From Macropodus opercularis (lineage: Eukaryota > Chordata > Actinopteri > Anabantiformes > Osphronemidae), in assembly GCA_030770545.1 (NCBI GenBank), contig CM061100.1, positions 7,137,501 to 7,201,500 of the forward strand: a stretch of DNA of 64,000 nt, read 5' to 3'. Shown here in pieces: positions 44,201 to 56,400 of this stretch. The position numbers and the translations under genes were made by a program. Numbering within the stretch: position 1 is the first letter of the stretch; each line of letters opens with the position of its first letter. The notes below the pieces were generated by a model that was not told the origin of the DNA, did not search any database, and worked only from the letters and a program-made list of their open reading frames with translations.

Positions 44201-46479
44201 AAGCAGAAAACTGTTTCGAACAATGATTATTCGTCCATGTGATCATTTACTGCGTGTGAAACATTCATCTTTACTAAACCTATGCGCACACTGTACCTGG
44301 TGACAGCCGGAATGACTTGGGACAGTCCTTTAACAGGTCAGCTTTAAATGACCGTGGGACAGTCTCTCTGAAGTTGTAGACTTTAACATTTCCTGGGAAC
44401 AGGTTACACATTTGAATTACTGGCCTAATTACACACATTCTCTGTCAGCTTCTCCTAATCCTCATTTACAAGCTCGTAGACCCACCTGTTCTGTTCCTTA
44501 CAGTGATTATAGACCCTCCTCCTATGCCCATGCTCTGAGGGTTGACCACGGATGTGCAGAGAAGAGCTGCAATGGCGCCATCTACTGCCGACCCCCCCTG
44601 CTCCAGCATGTTCCTGCAAAACATTTTCACTCAGGTTGGGAAACACAGACGCACATTTTTTAATGCAAGATCACGGCTGATTGAGTGTTTCATGGTTTCA
44701 GAGTATTGGAGCTCTGCCAAGAGACAAGTTTAAACTATGTGCTGGAACTTGGGGCAGGAGGAGTGAACCTGTGCAGCTGCTTTGTGTTTCTACTTTCTTT
44801 AGAACCTTAGTCCATTGTTCGTTTACCCCTAGGAAAAAATACAGATATTCATTGGCACTTGACATGTTGTTGTTGTGGTATAAACATACTTTATAAACTA
44901 GAATGTGAACTAGTAGCGCATCACTAAAAACTAGTACGTACTATTATTTATTTTCTCTGTTTAGTCTTCATAAGTATGAAGGTAGATTATATACACTGCT
45001 GTATATAACTATACTGTTAGAATAATAACCTTTCGTATATATATTTTCAGCCGGAAAATCAGCCTAATCCAACTTAATTATACTCCAAGACAGAACTTAA
45101 AGTTTGAAAGTTTCTCACAAAGCCATGAATGGATCTTTTCAGTGAGAGCTGGCATGGAACCGCATGTGTTCAGTAACTGACAAGAGGAGGCAGTGTTGAA
45201 AACCCTTTGGTTGTTGAGGTCAGGCGGACTCGGTGCCTTTTCCGGACTAAGCATAATGACCCTGAGTAGACTGAGCATCAATCTACAATCTACACCTCCA
45301 CCCTCCTCCTCACACAGCAGCGAGGTCCTCATTACGTTTTCCCTATAACTGATGCACATTTATCACAAGCCTTCAGAGGTTGAGTCACTACAAGCTTTCC
45401 AAAGAAAAACTTGGCGTTAAGGTTAAAAAGATTTCTACAAGAGACCGTTTGAGTCACATTGATCAATTTCAAATTTCTGTATATTCATGACAACTCAGTA
45501 TTTCCTTCAACATTAAATGCTGTTGAGTTTTACCACTAGTCTTCAACAAATAAAAATAAAGTGGTGGTGAATTCTGCTACCTTAACACCATATATACTGT
45601 CTGCTTTTCAACTTTTACTTCTATGACTCTCTGTGTAGCGACCTCACTGTGGACAGAGGCATCAAAGGGTCTTTCTCCCAACACGAACAGGTTTCCTGTT
45701 GTCTCAGTGCATCTCTGTCAAACTGAAACCCGAACACACAAAGACACAAAGACTCTTTGCTAAGTACTGGGAAGTGAACTTCTGACAAATCTGGCAGGAT
45801 GGCAGCGGGAAACAAAAGATGGAAGTGCTACATGCACATTCCAGTGAAAGTGACCGTAAGTTGTCTATTATTAGAGGTACAGTGATGGCAGACTGATGGT
45901 CTGTGGCTCACCTCTGAATAAACATGGTGGGAGGGCGTCATCTTACAAGCTGACTCTCTTCATCCCTCATTAGACAGATTGACAGTAGTTTTGGATAGTT
46001 TAGTCAGTAGGAGGTCAGGGGAACGAAGAGCATGTCTATACACACTCTCATACTGGAGCCACTATGTCTGTTCCCCCTATCAAATCTCTTAAACTGCTTA
46101 TCCCATTGCTCAACTCAGCTTTTTGTCTAAGCCACGGGGGTATACTCACACAGCCTACGGAGTTTGGAGGCATGGGAATAAAAACCCTAATAAATGTCCA
46201 GCATCAATCAGGAACTTAATTAACTAACCAAGATCAAAAACATTCTTAAGACGCAACAGGTTGAATCAAACTAAATCCTAAATTTTTCTCCTTAATGCTG
46301 ACTTACCTGCCAATTTCTGAACAGAGCTGCGAGTCTGCAGAAACAGCTGCATGCTTGAAGCTCCCACTGGAACATCCACTGCCCACAAACACGGCGATGC
46401 ACAGGGAGACGAGCAAAACGGCGACAAGTAATCCCATTAGGAGTAAAAGGCACAGAAACCAAGGCCTGCTTTTAGCCAT
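41211..46479 (-). CDS. ggt5: Gamma-glutamyltransferase 5 (gamma-glutamyl leukotrienase)
   Basis: Membrane-anchored GGT family enzyme; mammalian GGT5 converts leukotriene C4 to D4 and cleaves glutathione. Twelve exons: 46307-46479, 44486-44613, 44297-44392, 43924-44119, 43289-43449, 43028-43174, 42499-42626, 42137-42321, 41943-42034, 41746-41855, 41564-41674, 41211-41357. They join in frame to 557 aa (human 586). An N-terminal signal anchor (about residues 7-32) precedes FKHAAVSADSQLCSEIGR. Arg109 (NFRETVP), Thr383 at the subunit cleavage point (GTTHVSALDEDG), Ser441-Ser442 (PPSSM), GGSGGS and a terminal KSAGY are all present. SQWIGVPGELRGY, FSPRTGIILNNEL and the C-terminal FLNVVNAVEKENGCILAVSD are GGT5-like, not GGT1-like. 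No frameshift or stop was seen. Neighbouring ggt1 is convergent. Confidence 0.95.
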
Positions 46480-49400
46480 GTCACTTTTTTGTTGTGGAAA
46501 CCTTAAAGCTGAAGAAACTGCCGCTGCTGCTGCTCAGGGTGCGCACATACTCAGTGACCGGCGCGTAATCCGCAGTGTGCGTCCCCCTCCTCCTTCCCTT
46601 CATTGACTGCTCTACAGTTGCAGGACCGCTGATATACTCAGAGGAGGGTCTGCAACGACCGAGCGTGTTTAATCACTGCGCTCTCCACCGCCCCCTTGAA
46701 ATAAAATTGGGAAAGAACCATGAACTCACTGGTTTCCCCGTGTTTCCGATTTTGGTCATTTCAATGCGCGTCGAAAGCGCAGAAAACGGGAAGAGGTTGA
46801 CTATTGAGTGTTTTCCAGGGAAATCATTATATCTCTGAAAACAAGACAAGTGGACACGTTCAGCGTTGAGAAACATTACGCTTTTCGCCTTCTCCCTTTC
46901 CTGCTCCCGTCTGACCCACAGTACTAAGAAAAACGGTCGACGGTACTAGTATGTTGGAGGTGAACTCTGTGTCGATGGCCTGGCGGACAGAGGGGCCTTT
47001 AAACTGGGAGCTGGAGGTGATGGGAAAAGATTAATTTGAGGGGATCATGCAACTAAAACTCTTGATTCTTACATTTTATTCTCCACAAAATTGATCTGAT
47101 TCAGCACAGTTTCAGAAAAACTTCTCAAAATTAGTTCTCAATCTGAAATATGTTCTAATAATAATAATAATATTAAAATAATAATTATTAGATGAAAAGA
47201 ATTTTCATTAATTAATCTGCTTTCTAATGTTTTATAATAAAGTATCTCATTTAAAAAAGTAAAACATTTCTGTAAAATGAAACTAGCGCAGAAAAAAGAA
47301 GAATTGTGCCATAGTTTATGATTCAAACTTGAGCTGTACAGTAAGTGTTCCTGTTTCTCCAAATATCATTTTGTTCTGATAGTTTCGCAACAACGGCAGT
47401 TAACGTGTCACAGCTGGTATCTATTCTGGTGGATTTCTTAAACTCACACAAAAGTACCTGTCAGTTGTTGGCAACCTGTGACTGATGTGAGCTCTGTCAT
47501 AGCCTGTTTATTTATGCATCTCCAGCTCAGGAACCTGTGAGCTTTCCCACACCTGCACTGAGATGGTCGGCCTGTCTACAGTCAGGCTATCAAACACCAT
47601 GAGATCCTTTTGTTGTTTTGTTATGTGGCAGCACAAATCTCCAGATGGCCAGTCTGCCCTTAAGCTCTTTGAAGTGGCGCTAGTCCAGATGGGAACATGG
47701 ATCTCATGGGGACAATGCTGCTGCCAACACTTGATTCATTTGCTTAATTGACTTGGCAATGAAAGGCCCAGACTGCCACTTAAACACCAGAGTGTCAGTC
47801 AACTTACAGCAGCATTGACCTGTGGGCAGGTATGCCAGCGAGTGAGGAAATCCAACCTGATGGTCCATCCATCCATTGTAAGAATTCTTGAAAAGAGACA
47901 TGGACAAGACTGTGGAGACAGGAAGCTGGAGTCAACTGAACTATTAGTCATACTGCAGATGTTCACTTGGCTGAACAAAGAGTTCGCTCTCCTCAGAATG
48001 TTGTGATGTACTGAATAACTCAGGCTCAGTATTTGTGCTGTTAATTATCTTCATGTTTTATAAAACAGCTTGAAGGACCCCCCTCAAGGAATTATTATAT
48101 GCCCATTGCCTCTAACATCTGTCTGGAAATGCTCCCTGTGTCTAATATTCTCCATCTGCAGTCATACAGTACTTACTGTTTGCTGAAGTGCTGTAACACA
48201 ACTGGCATCGAGTGTTGCTGTCCAGGGTGCTGACCCTGTGCTGGCGCATAACCTTTGCCATTAGCAGTCATTTGTTTTGTCCTTGTTGTTTACAGTAACC
48301 TCACACATTCAGGAATAAAGCCAAGATTTATTATGAGTTTATTATGTTTCTTGTGTGCTAAATCAGTGATTCATACACGGTAACAGATATCATCTTAGTG
48401 CTGGATGAGACTCTGGTGACATGGTGAGCGTGCATTTCTCCAGTGCTGCCTATTGACAGCTGACGCTCAACACAAGGGGGAGGTGATGATGTTATTTTGA
48501 CACAGAAACCTGCTGATAAATACCACGAACTTCAGTGAGATGCTAGTTGGAAATTAAGACTCAATTCAACTATTCAAGACTTACAGTAATAGGTATTTTT
48601 AGCTGCAATGACATATTCTGTTCCTCCAGAGGCACTTGCGTCAGTTTGTGGTTTGAAAATCATAGACATACTTTATAGGTCATGCCAGGGTACAAATGCA
48701 GACAGAATTCTCATTAATTTTTATTATGAAAACAGTTTAACTAACAGTGAAGTGAATTGACACCTGCATAGTTTAAAAGCACACAGGGACATGTGACGGA
48801 TACATACTTTACAGGAAGTCCATTCTGTAGGTCGTTCTTTCTATAAATAGTTCAAGTTATTATTCTGCACTCCCTGCGTCATACCAACCCCCCACCCACC
48901 CGTGCCAGTCAAATCCACCACCATGTGAGGACGGCACTTTTGCAGCCATGGGACAGATTTTTTTTTTTAATTCATTGCGATGTGTAACCTTTTAATTCCT
49001 CAGAGAAATTAGTGTGTCTGTTAATTTTGATTATATAACTGCTAACATACATTACAAGTGACTGGGGGCTGATAGACAGATGAACGACCAGTTTTTCATT
49101 TCCCTGTGAGGCATAAATAGTTCAAAAACAAATTTCATCTGGCTGAGTCACCTCTAAAGGAGGCAGAAAGGAATGTAGCAGGGCGAAGAATATTTGGATG
49201 ACAAGAAATACACTCCTATAAAATCTATTCATTAGCCTTATAATATTAATAATTAACACTGTATTAATGTGAAGCAATGGAGGCTTATAGGTTTATTTTT
49301 CTTTTAGCTCTTCATTATTACGGAGACACTAGAAGTTTTTATTTAACATGCAGCTTTTCTCCAACACACCCGCTGCGTCAGGTAACTTAACACCGATGGA

Positions 49401-49770
49401 ACAGCAGCTGCTCTCCATTTACTGTGATGAAGTCATTATTGGAGTGGGTGGAAATTAAGCAGTTTATGTTCCAAAGGAGTTAATACCTTCCCAGACAGCC
49501 ACCGCTGACTGGACATAAGCACACGAACACATCACCATGTCCTTCAAACCAATCATCCAAAGAGTCATTTAAGAAAATGGACTCTTTGGTTTGTTTGTCA
49601 GTCCATTGTATCCAGTCAGGGACAAACGCTCAGGCGCCAGACTTTGAGCTTCAGGTGACACTGTTTCATCATATGCTGTAGCACTTCTCATTGTGAAGAA
49701 ATACCCTCAGAGCAGCTGTTCTAGGCTTTGCTGCACACCCGCTGAGATTGACAGAAGACTCTAAATTTGG
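46480..49770. other. ggt5 upstream and intergenic DNA, left part
   Basis: The first few hundred bases should contain the ggt5 promoter and 5' UTR. A weak TATA-like GTATATC on the minus strand near 46632-46638 is the only candidate. Beyond that I see no gene. Confidence 0.4.
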
Positions 49771-49778
49771 ATTTACTA

Positions 49779-50160
49779 CGAAACATAAAACGATGCCTAA
49801 AGCAGGAATTGAAAACGAAGAACATAAAAAAATCTGGAAATAACTAGAAACATAAACCGCTGCCCCTTGGCAGGATCACAAGCAGATTATCAATTGCGAA
49901 ATAACTATGAACAGAAAACGATGACTATATAAACTCTGAATGGACACTTACTGACACAGAGGAGGTCGGGGCTGGGAACAGGAAACTGAACAGACAAGGA
50001 GTAACTCACTAGCAACTAGTGCTACTGAGTGCATAACTTAAATACTAAACCTGACAAACTTAACTAGGAACAGGTGTACAGACAACAAAACTAAAGCACA
50101 CGAAGGAAACAGGTCCATAGCGTCGCCTAGCGGCCAAGAGGCAGGTTTGCCACAGATTGG
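49779..50160. repeat. Degenerate interspersed or tandem repeat, probably mobile-element derived
   Basis: Related phrases recur about every 60 bases (CGAAACATAAAACGATG at 49779, GAAATAACTAGAAACATAAA at about 49837, GAAATAACTATGAACAGAAA at about 49897). They are followed by A- and AC-rich sequence with an aggaacaggtgtac-type phrase and then CGCCTAGCGGCCAAG. This style is reminiscent of decayed non-autonomous elements common in fish genomes. No terminal inverted repeats or target duplication were confirmed, so the class is open. Confidence 0.4.
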
Positions 50161-53100
50161 GTGATTAGACCAGCTCTGATGACTGGATGCGTGGGAACGG
50201 CTTTAAATTCTAAGCTCTTAATCGGTAAAGTTTATACTCAGGGATCAGGATGATGTGTTAGGTGTATTTCGTGGCATGTGGTGAACCTCCGTCTGACATG
50301 TTGACCTTCCAGCAAGACAGAGATATCAGTGTAATTCACATTTGCTAAAACTTCTAATAGTTTGTTTCTTGTTTAATTCCTCTCTCTGGCTCATTGGAAA
50401 GCATGCAGGGAAAAAATGGTACTTTCAAATTGTTCAGTTAGTCACAAAACAAAGAAAACAATTGCTGGCACTCAGACTTGCGTGACTTCCTTCCTTTTCA
50501 CACACACTGACTCAGGACGTCTCTTGATTGATTGACTGATTTCTGTGTTTTTTAAAATCATGTCTGCGTCCAAGACTTTTCCAGAGTTTTGCTACCGGTG
50601 TTTGATCAGGATCTGACTAGTTTTGGTCAAAACTAACCAAGTCTTATTGAACATCATGTTGATTTGTGTTGATGTATTAGAATGAGTCAGACCCCAGATT
50701 AAAATAAACCTCTGCATGTCCTCCTAGTGTTATTGCACAGAACAAAAATATACAGGAGAGGATGTGAACAGGAAACGAAAGAGAGGAGCGATATGAACAT
50801 GAGCCTTTTGTTGGTACTGGGCTGCACGCACTACTGCTCTCCAACCCAATAAACTATCCTCGTGGCTTGTGGATCTGTGGGACCTTTGTCATAAGCCTAC
50901 AGGCCATCACACGTCTTACTTATTACTGCAAACCTAATAACTTTTTGTTTAGTTATTATATTTTCTACAGCATCTTAGTATGACGGCTGGCAGTGGTTCC
51001 CTGCCCTCAGCGTTGTAGATGGATGGATACAGTACACGAGGAGGCCATGGTTGGACGTTTCCCTGCTATTTGCACTGCTTCTTTTTAGGTTTTTACAAGG
51101 TACTGATTAGTTTTTTAAATAAAATGTGTGGACCGGTCCAGTGGGGTAACAGCCCCCTGGCCTGTCAAGATAAGCAGTGCAGCTAATGGATGGTTCAAGG
51201 GTGTATTTAATCATGTGCATTTAGTATTGGTATTTAATCCTACAGTAATTGCTCAGTAGATGTTTTGATGATTCAGATGACAGAGCCTTTTCTTCATCTT
51301 GTGGGCCCCAAGCTGCTGTGCGCTTAATTATTTATCCTATGATTAATCTTTCACTCATACTGAACCGTAGCAGGGGACAAGGTTAAGAGAAATGCAAGAT
51401 GTGATCAGAGATACAGTAAGAGGCACAAAGTAGGAAGCATTAAGTAATTAAAATGTTAGCTGTGCATCAAGCAGCTTTTAAAGAAAGTACAGATTATCTG
51501 CAAAAACAATATGATGAAAAGTAGCACAAAATGACATACAATTCACCTTTAAAGCTATGTTTATTTATGTTATTGATGCAATATTTAGTTCCTCATATCA
51601 CGTTAACCATGTAGTAAAATATCAAAGCAAATGAATCTGTGGAGCAGCAGCTGTGTGCTTTGCAGCACTTGCCATAAAAGTTTAGTTTGTCCATTTGACC
51701 CTGCTGAGAGTTGACGTTGGTGATGCTAAGCTGAGACGGGTTGTGGGGATAAAGGCAAAAATAGAACCTGGCATGGCCCCCAAAAGAGAGAAAGACACGC
51801 CATTTGTTTTTAGTTAGGCTGTTTATTAATGTAATTCAGCTTAAAATGATCTTCCTTTCTTTTAATTTCTATTACAAATGTTCCTTATACATGTTTATCG
51901 CGGCATGCTATGTTTTTAATTGTTGTTTTTAACTCCTTCTCTGTTTCTGTGCACATTAAATGGGCCATATTGCTCCCTAGGGCCTGTGTGTCCCCTGCTG
52001 CAGTCCAATGTCTACAGAAGGGGAGAGCAAAGAGAAAGGGAGGAGCAGCATATTCAGACAGTGACAGATACTCAAGTTTTTCTCTGCGTAATGATAAAGA
52101 GCAGGGATTGTTTGGCTGCTTGTGTGGACAATGAGGTCAGTCCTCTCACCGACGGTGTTGCACCTCACAGTGACTGCGTGGCCTTAACAGTGGATCTGGT
52201 GCACAAAGCATAAAAAAAGGTACAGGGGAGTTAAATCAGGCTGATGTTGGAGGGGGGTGGAGGCAACGGAGTGAAGATACTCTGCCTCTCCCTGGAGCAG
52301 AAGAGACACAGATGTCACAGAACAAAAATTCCCCTGAGAGAAAAGGGCAAAATCTGCTCATTTCTCATCTTTGCACTGTGAAACGCAGTTTGCGAGAACT
52401 CGAGTGTCTAATTGGCTCCAGACGTTACCATCATTACATCCTTTTGCCCTGAGTCCCTGGACATCTGCTGTGACAATTATGACCCTGGGTGTGCAGATGA
52501 GATTTGAATGAGGGATTGTTACGCTTTTATTTTCACTGTTACTGTTCACTGTTATTATTTTTTTGACATACTCACATACTGTATCATGCAGTAACGTAAT
52601 ATTATGTTCACTGATTGTACAGGTTAGACATTAGTGGAAGATTGTGGAAATATGCTTTTATTTCTGGTACAAAAAAGCTGAGATCCAGTTTTACCAGACT
52701 TAGAGCAATCCTCACAAAGCACATGTAAACATTAGTGTTTATCCCAGTGCTGACTAATGGCCCCACCGTGTTAATTCCCAAAGGGCTGTGTTGCTATTCA
52801 CAGCTCAGGGGACCTACTAAGTACCGAGGTGTGTGAAATGATTTCACTTCAACATCGTTTTATGTGTAATCCCTTTAATGTTTTGCTATTTTCGCTTCAC
52901 CCTTTCATACATTTGCTTCATGGTTCAGTGCGTTTGAGTCGTCTTCACAGTGCGTAAGACGCAGAGCTGCAGTCCCATGTGTCCTGTCCTTGGACATGAC
53001 CACTGTCCACTGGAATTAACGTCAGAGCAGCCACTTGTTGAGTTTTGACTGAATTTGTGGATTCAATATTTCTCCACTGACGCTCATTACGACTAATTCA

Positions 53101-53430
53101 CTGTGCTCTGGAATTAACATAAAAACCAGTTCTCCAGTCAGCTCATTATCTTCATAGTGACGCGAGTCTTACCGAACTTTGCGCATGAACTGGTTGCAGC
53201 ACAGTGCTGTCATCCAAACTTAGCAGAAACACCCTGAGCTGCGTCAGACTGACCGCCTGGCTGGCAGATCGTTAGGCTGCACTGCTCTGCTTCTGCCAGT
53301 GCTCGATCAGGTGGTTGCTGCTCCAACTTCATCACTGCGGACTGTGTAGTGGTGGTCGAGTGTGTGGATGCGCTTTAGAAAGGAGGGGGTCCAACTGGCT
53401 GATGCTGTGCACCTGCACGTGGGGAGGTCT
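50161..53430. other. Intergenic DNA, right part
   Basis: No coding exon or RNA gene recognised. The short open frames at about 51.9-52.2 kb overlap on both strands and contain no motif. Confidence 0.45.
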
Positions 53431-53438
53431 GTCTTCCT

Positions 53439-53445
53439 TATAAGA
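53439..53445 (+). promoter_or_regulatory. Candidate TATA box of the caldendrin promoter
   Basis: TATAAGA lies 54 bases before the caldendrin ATG. A start site 25-30 bases downstream would leave a 5' UTR of about 30 bases. Position and sequence are suggestive only. Confidence 0.35.
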
Positions 53446-53498
53446 CCATTCAGCCTCCGGTAGCTTCAACTCGACTTGCAAGTGCGTGTGAGCGGACG

Positions 53499-56400
53499 AT
53501 GAGCTCTCCTGTTCCCAAAAGCGAGTCGACTACTTCTCTGCTGAGATCGTCGGGGCTCAACCGCAAGTCTGCGCTCTCGGATCATGGTCCACACGGTCAC
53601 CGGAGCCACCGATCTCACCATCACACCGCGGGAGATGGAGCTGGAGGCGGCGGTGATGCAGGATGGACAGGGGATTGCGAGCCGAGTGCGCGGAGACCTC
53701 TCTGCCAGCCAAGACACCCGGAGTCCCGAAATGTAGGCGAACAGGGACAGAAAAATCCTTCTCACCGGCAAGCCGGCATGCTGGATGATGGTTACGCACG
53801 GGAGGATGCGAGGCACAAGAGCAGGAGCCAGAAAGAGCGAAGCAAGTCCTCCAGGTCCAAACACTCACATCACCACCACGACTCCTCCCGAGGTGAGCTA
53901 CCTCCTGCAGCGCATCACCAGGGTGGGTCCCGCCAGGACAGGAGGACTTCTCCAACTCCATCTAACCCGAAACATCCAGACGACACGGCTTTCTTTTTTG
54001 AGCCCAGGGAGAGAGTCATGACCGGGTCATCTTTCAGCCTCTGCTCTGACCCACCTGCAACTAGCGCAGCTGTAATGCCCGCATCCAGCCGCAAATCCAA
54101 AAGACTGAGCGCGACCCCGTCCGATTACGAATCTAGTCTCCATCCCATTGTGAAGTCGGTCTTTGGTCAGGTAAGACGCCTGTTGGGCTGCAGGGGACAT
54201 AACGGTGTTATTCAAAGAAAAGCACGTGCTGCATAGAATATGAAACATTCTTCACTGACTCCTATTAAATGCGTTTATTATACGAACCTGCAGCAAAAAG
54301 TCGATTCAAATCGAGTCCTGTCATCCTCCGACTCATTAACGCGTCGTTAACTCTGTGGGTGGTTTGTCGTGAAGGGCAAGATTAGGAACTGTAAAGTAAA
54401 ATCAGCAGCATGAACCAATAACTGAGATACTGAGCCTTTGGTGGAAAATGACACAACGTTCTAAGTAATCAGTCGAAAATCGTCAGGTTCTATATTAATG
54501 GGAAGCACAGGGGAAAAAACTGACTTAACAAACTAATTTCTCTAAAACAAATGAAGTTTATGTATTCACTCAAATGTATGTCACACACAGTAGCCGCACT
54601 GATTATTCCCTGCAGAAGAACAGCCAGATGTACAACAGTGGTCAAAGTGTAGCAGGTGCAGAGCAGAGTAATAATCAGCAGGTGGACGTTTACGGGTGAG
54701 ATGCAGGTGAAGCTGCTGCCTATTGAAACGCGTACAAAAGCACCTCTGGTCACGCCAGAGCAGAGCAGATTAAAAATGGATGCACGTTTTCTACACGAAT
54801 CTGTCTCCTGTATGTATCTGGTATCACTTTCATGACCAGCAGGTCGACATTCCACTCTGTGATGCCGCCCTGCGTGAATGCAGTCGCTTTCATTGTGCCT
54901 GTCACCTGAACGGCAGCAGGGGGATCAGCTTTCCTGCCGTGTGGAAAACTTTTCACTGCAGATCTTGTCACTCACATAAACGCATAAACACACAGAGATG
55001 CAGGTGAGTGAACTGTTATAATGATGCGAAACAGCTCAAGACGTTCTGATTCGAGACTTCTTCACCTGAAACACTGACCCCTCCGCCCTGCATCACCTCA
55101 TTACAGTATAACATGTTTCTCCTGCTGCACAGGAAGATCACCAGCTGTACAGGATCTCATTTTTACTTGTATTATTGAAATCCTTCTTTCAGTGATGACG
55201 ATAAAAAGCTTAAGAGCAGACAATTACAGCACCTCTTTGCGTGTTAATGTGCTCCAAAAATAACTCTGAATCCAGGCCAGAGCTTCAATCAGTCTCAGGG
55301 CTTTCATTGAGGCAAAAATTCATGCAGCTGTGTGCTGCAACGTCTGTAGAGCTGCTGAAGCAGCAAACTGGTGTCCATGAAGGAAATATACAAAGGACTT
55401 ACTGCACACAGGAAACTAGATTCATCAGCTTTCCACAAAACCATCAAATGGCTGTCAATTGGTCCCTTAGCGAGTATGAATGTATGTCAGTCACAACCAA
55501 ACCACATGAGTTAGCTCTGCGTCCGTGTGCATCACCGTTCGTGTCATGTAGGGATCGAGCGAGTGATGTTCAGTGTGAGAATCAGAAGAAGGAGTGTTTT
55601 TGGACTCGGACAGCATCTTGCGCAGGCCTTTTCCATTTTAGTGACCTCACAGATGTACTAATACGCCTTTAATGCCCCTTGAATAGATGTGACAGCGTAA
55701 CACAAAGTGCAGGGTGAGATATTTCCCACTATGAATGCGTCCCTTTCATATTTTCTTATGTAACATCAAGATCCACATAAAATCCCAAAACAACTCATTT
55801 GCTGCCAGTGAAAGAAGCTAAAAATACTCCATCAAGACCTGATTTTTGGAGACCAGAGGGAGGAAAAGTGTTTGTTTTGACTTGGTATTAATATTCAACA
55901 ATGCCTATGTGCATGACAGAGCAAACTTTCTTCTTCCAATAATCTAATCTGTAATCTAAGTAGAAATATTCATAACATAGATCGTGATTATCAAGAAGGA
56001 CAGTGTGGGGCTTGGTATGAGGACAAATCTCTGCTGCAAAGTGTGTTTTGAGGCAACGATTCATCTGATTTTGAATGGGGCCTGTACTCAAACTAATTCC
56101 CATTTCTGCACAGTCAGACATTTATGTTATCCAGGTTACACCTTGATCAAGGGCAGAGCGAGTGAAAACGTGTTTCTGTTTTTTTTTTCTGAACAATCAT
56201 CACATCCTTCCGTTTTCCTAACCTTCACTGACCTTGTTCTAAACAGAGCAGAGGAAGTCTGGAAATGCACCACAGACCCTTTTTATGTAAATGTGACCTT
56301 ATCTCCAGCTGAGAAATTGTTGCTGAGGACACAATAGTTTTTCTTTTCCAATTAAATCCAGATCAAAGCGTTGGTGTATGAGCCAGTAGAGGGAGCAATC

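Noticed and set aside
53466..53961. Two minus-strand frames of over 130 codons
   Set aside because: Antisense to caldendrin exon 1, whose plus-strand reading matches the known protein.
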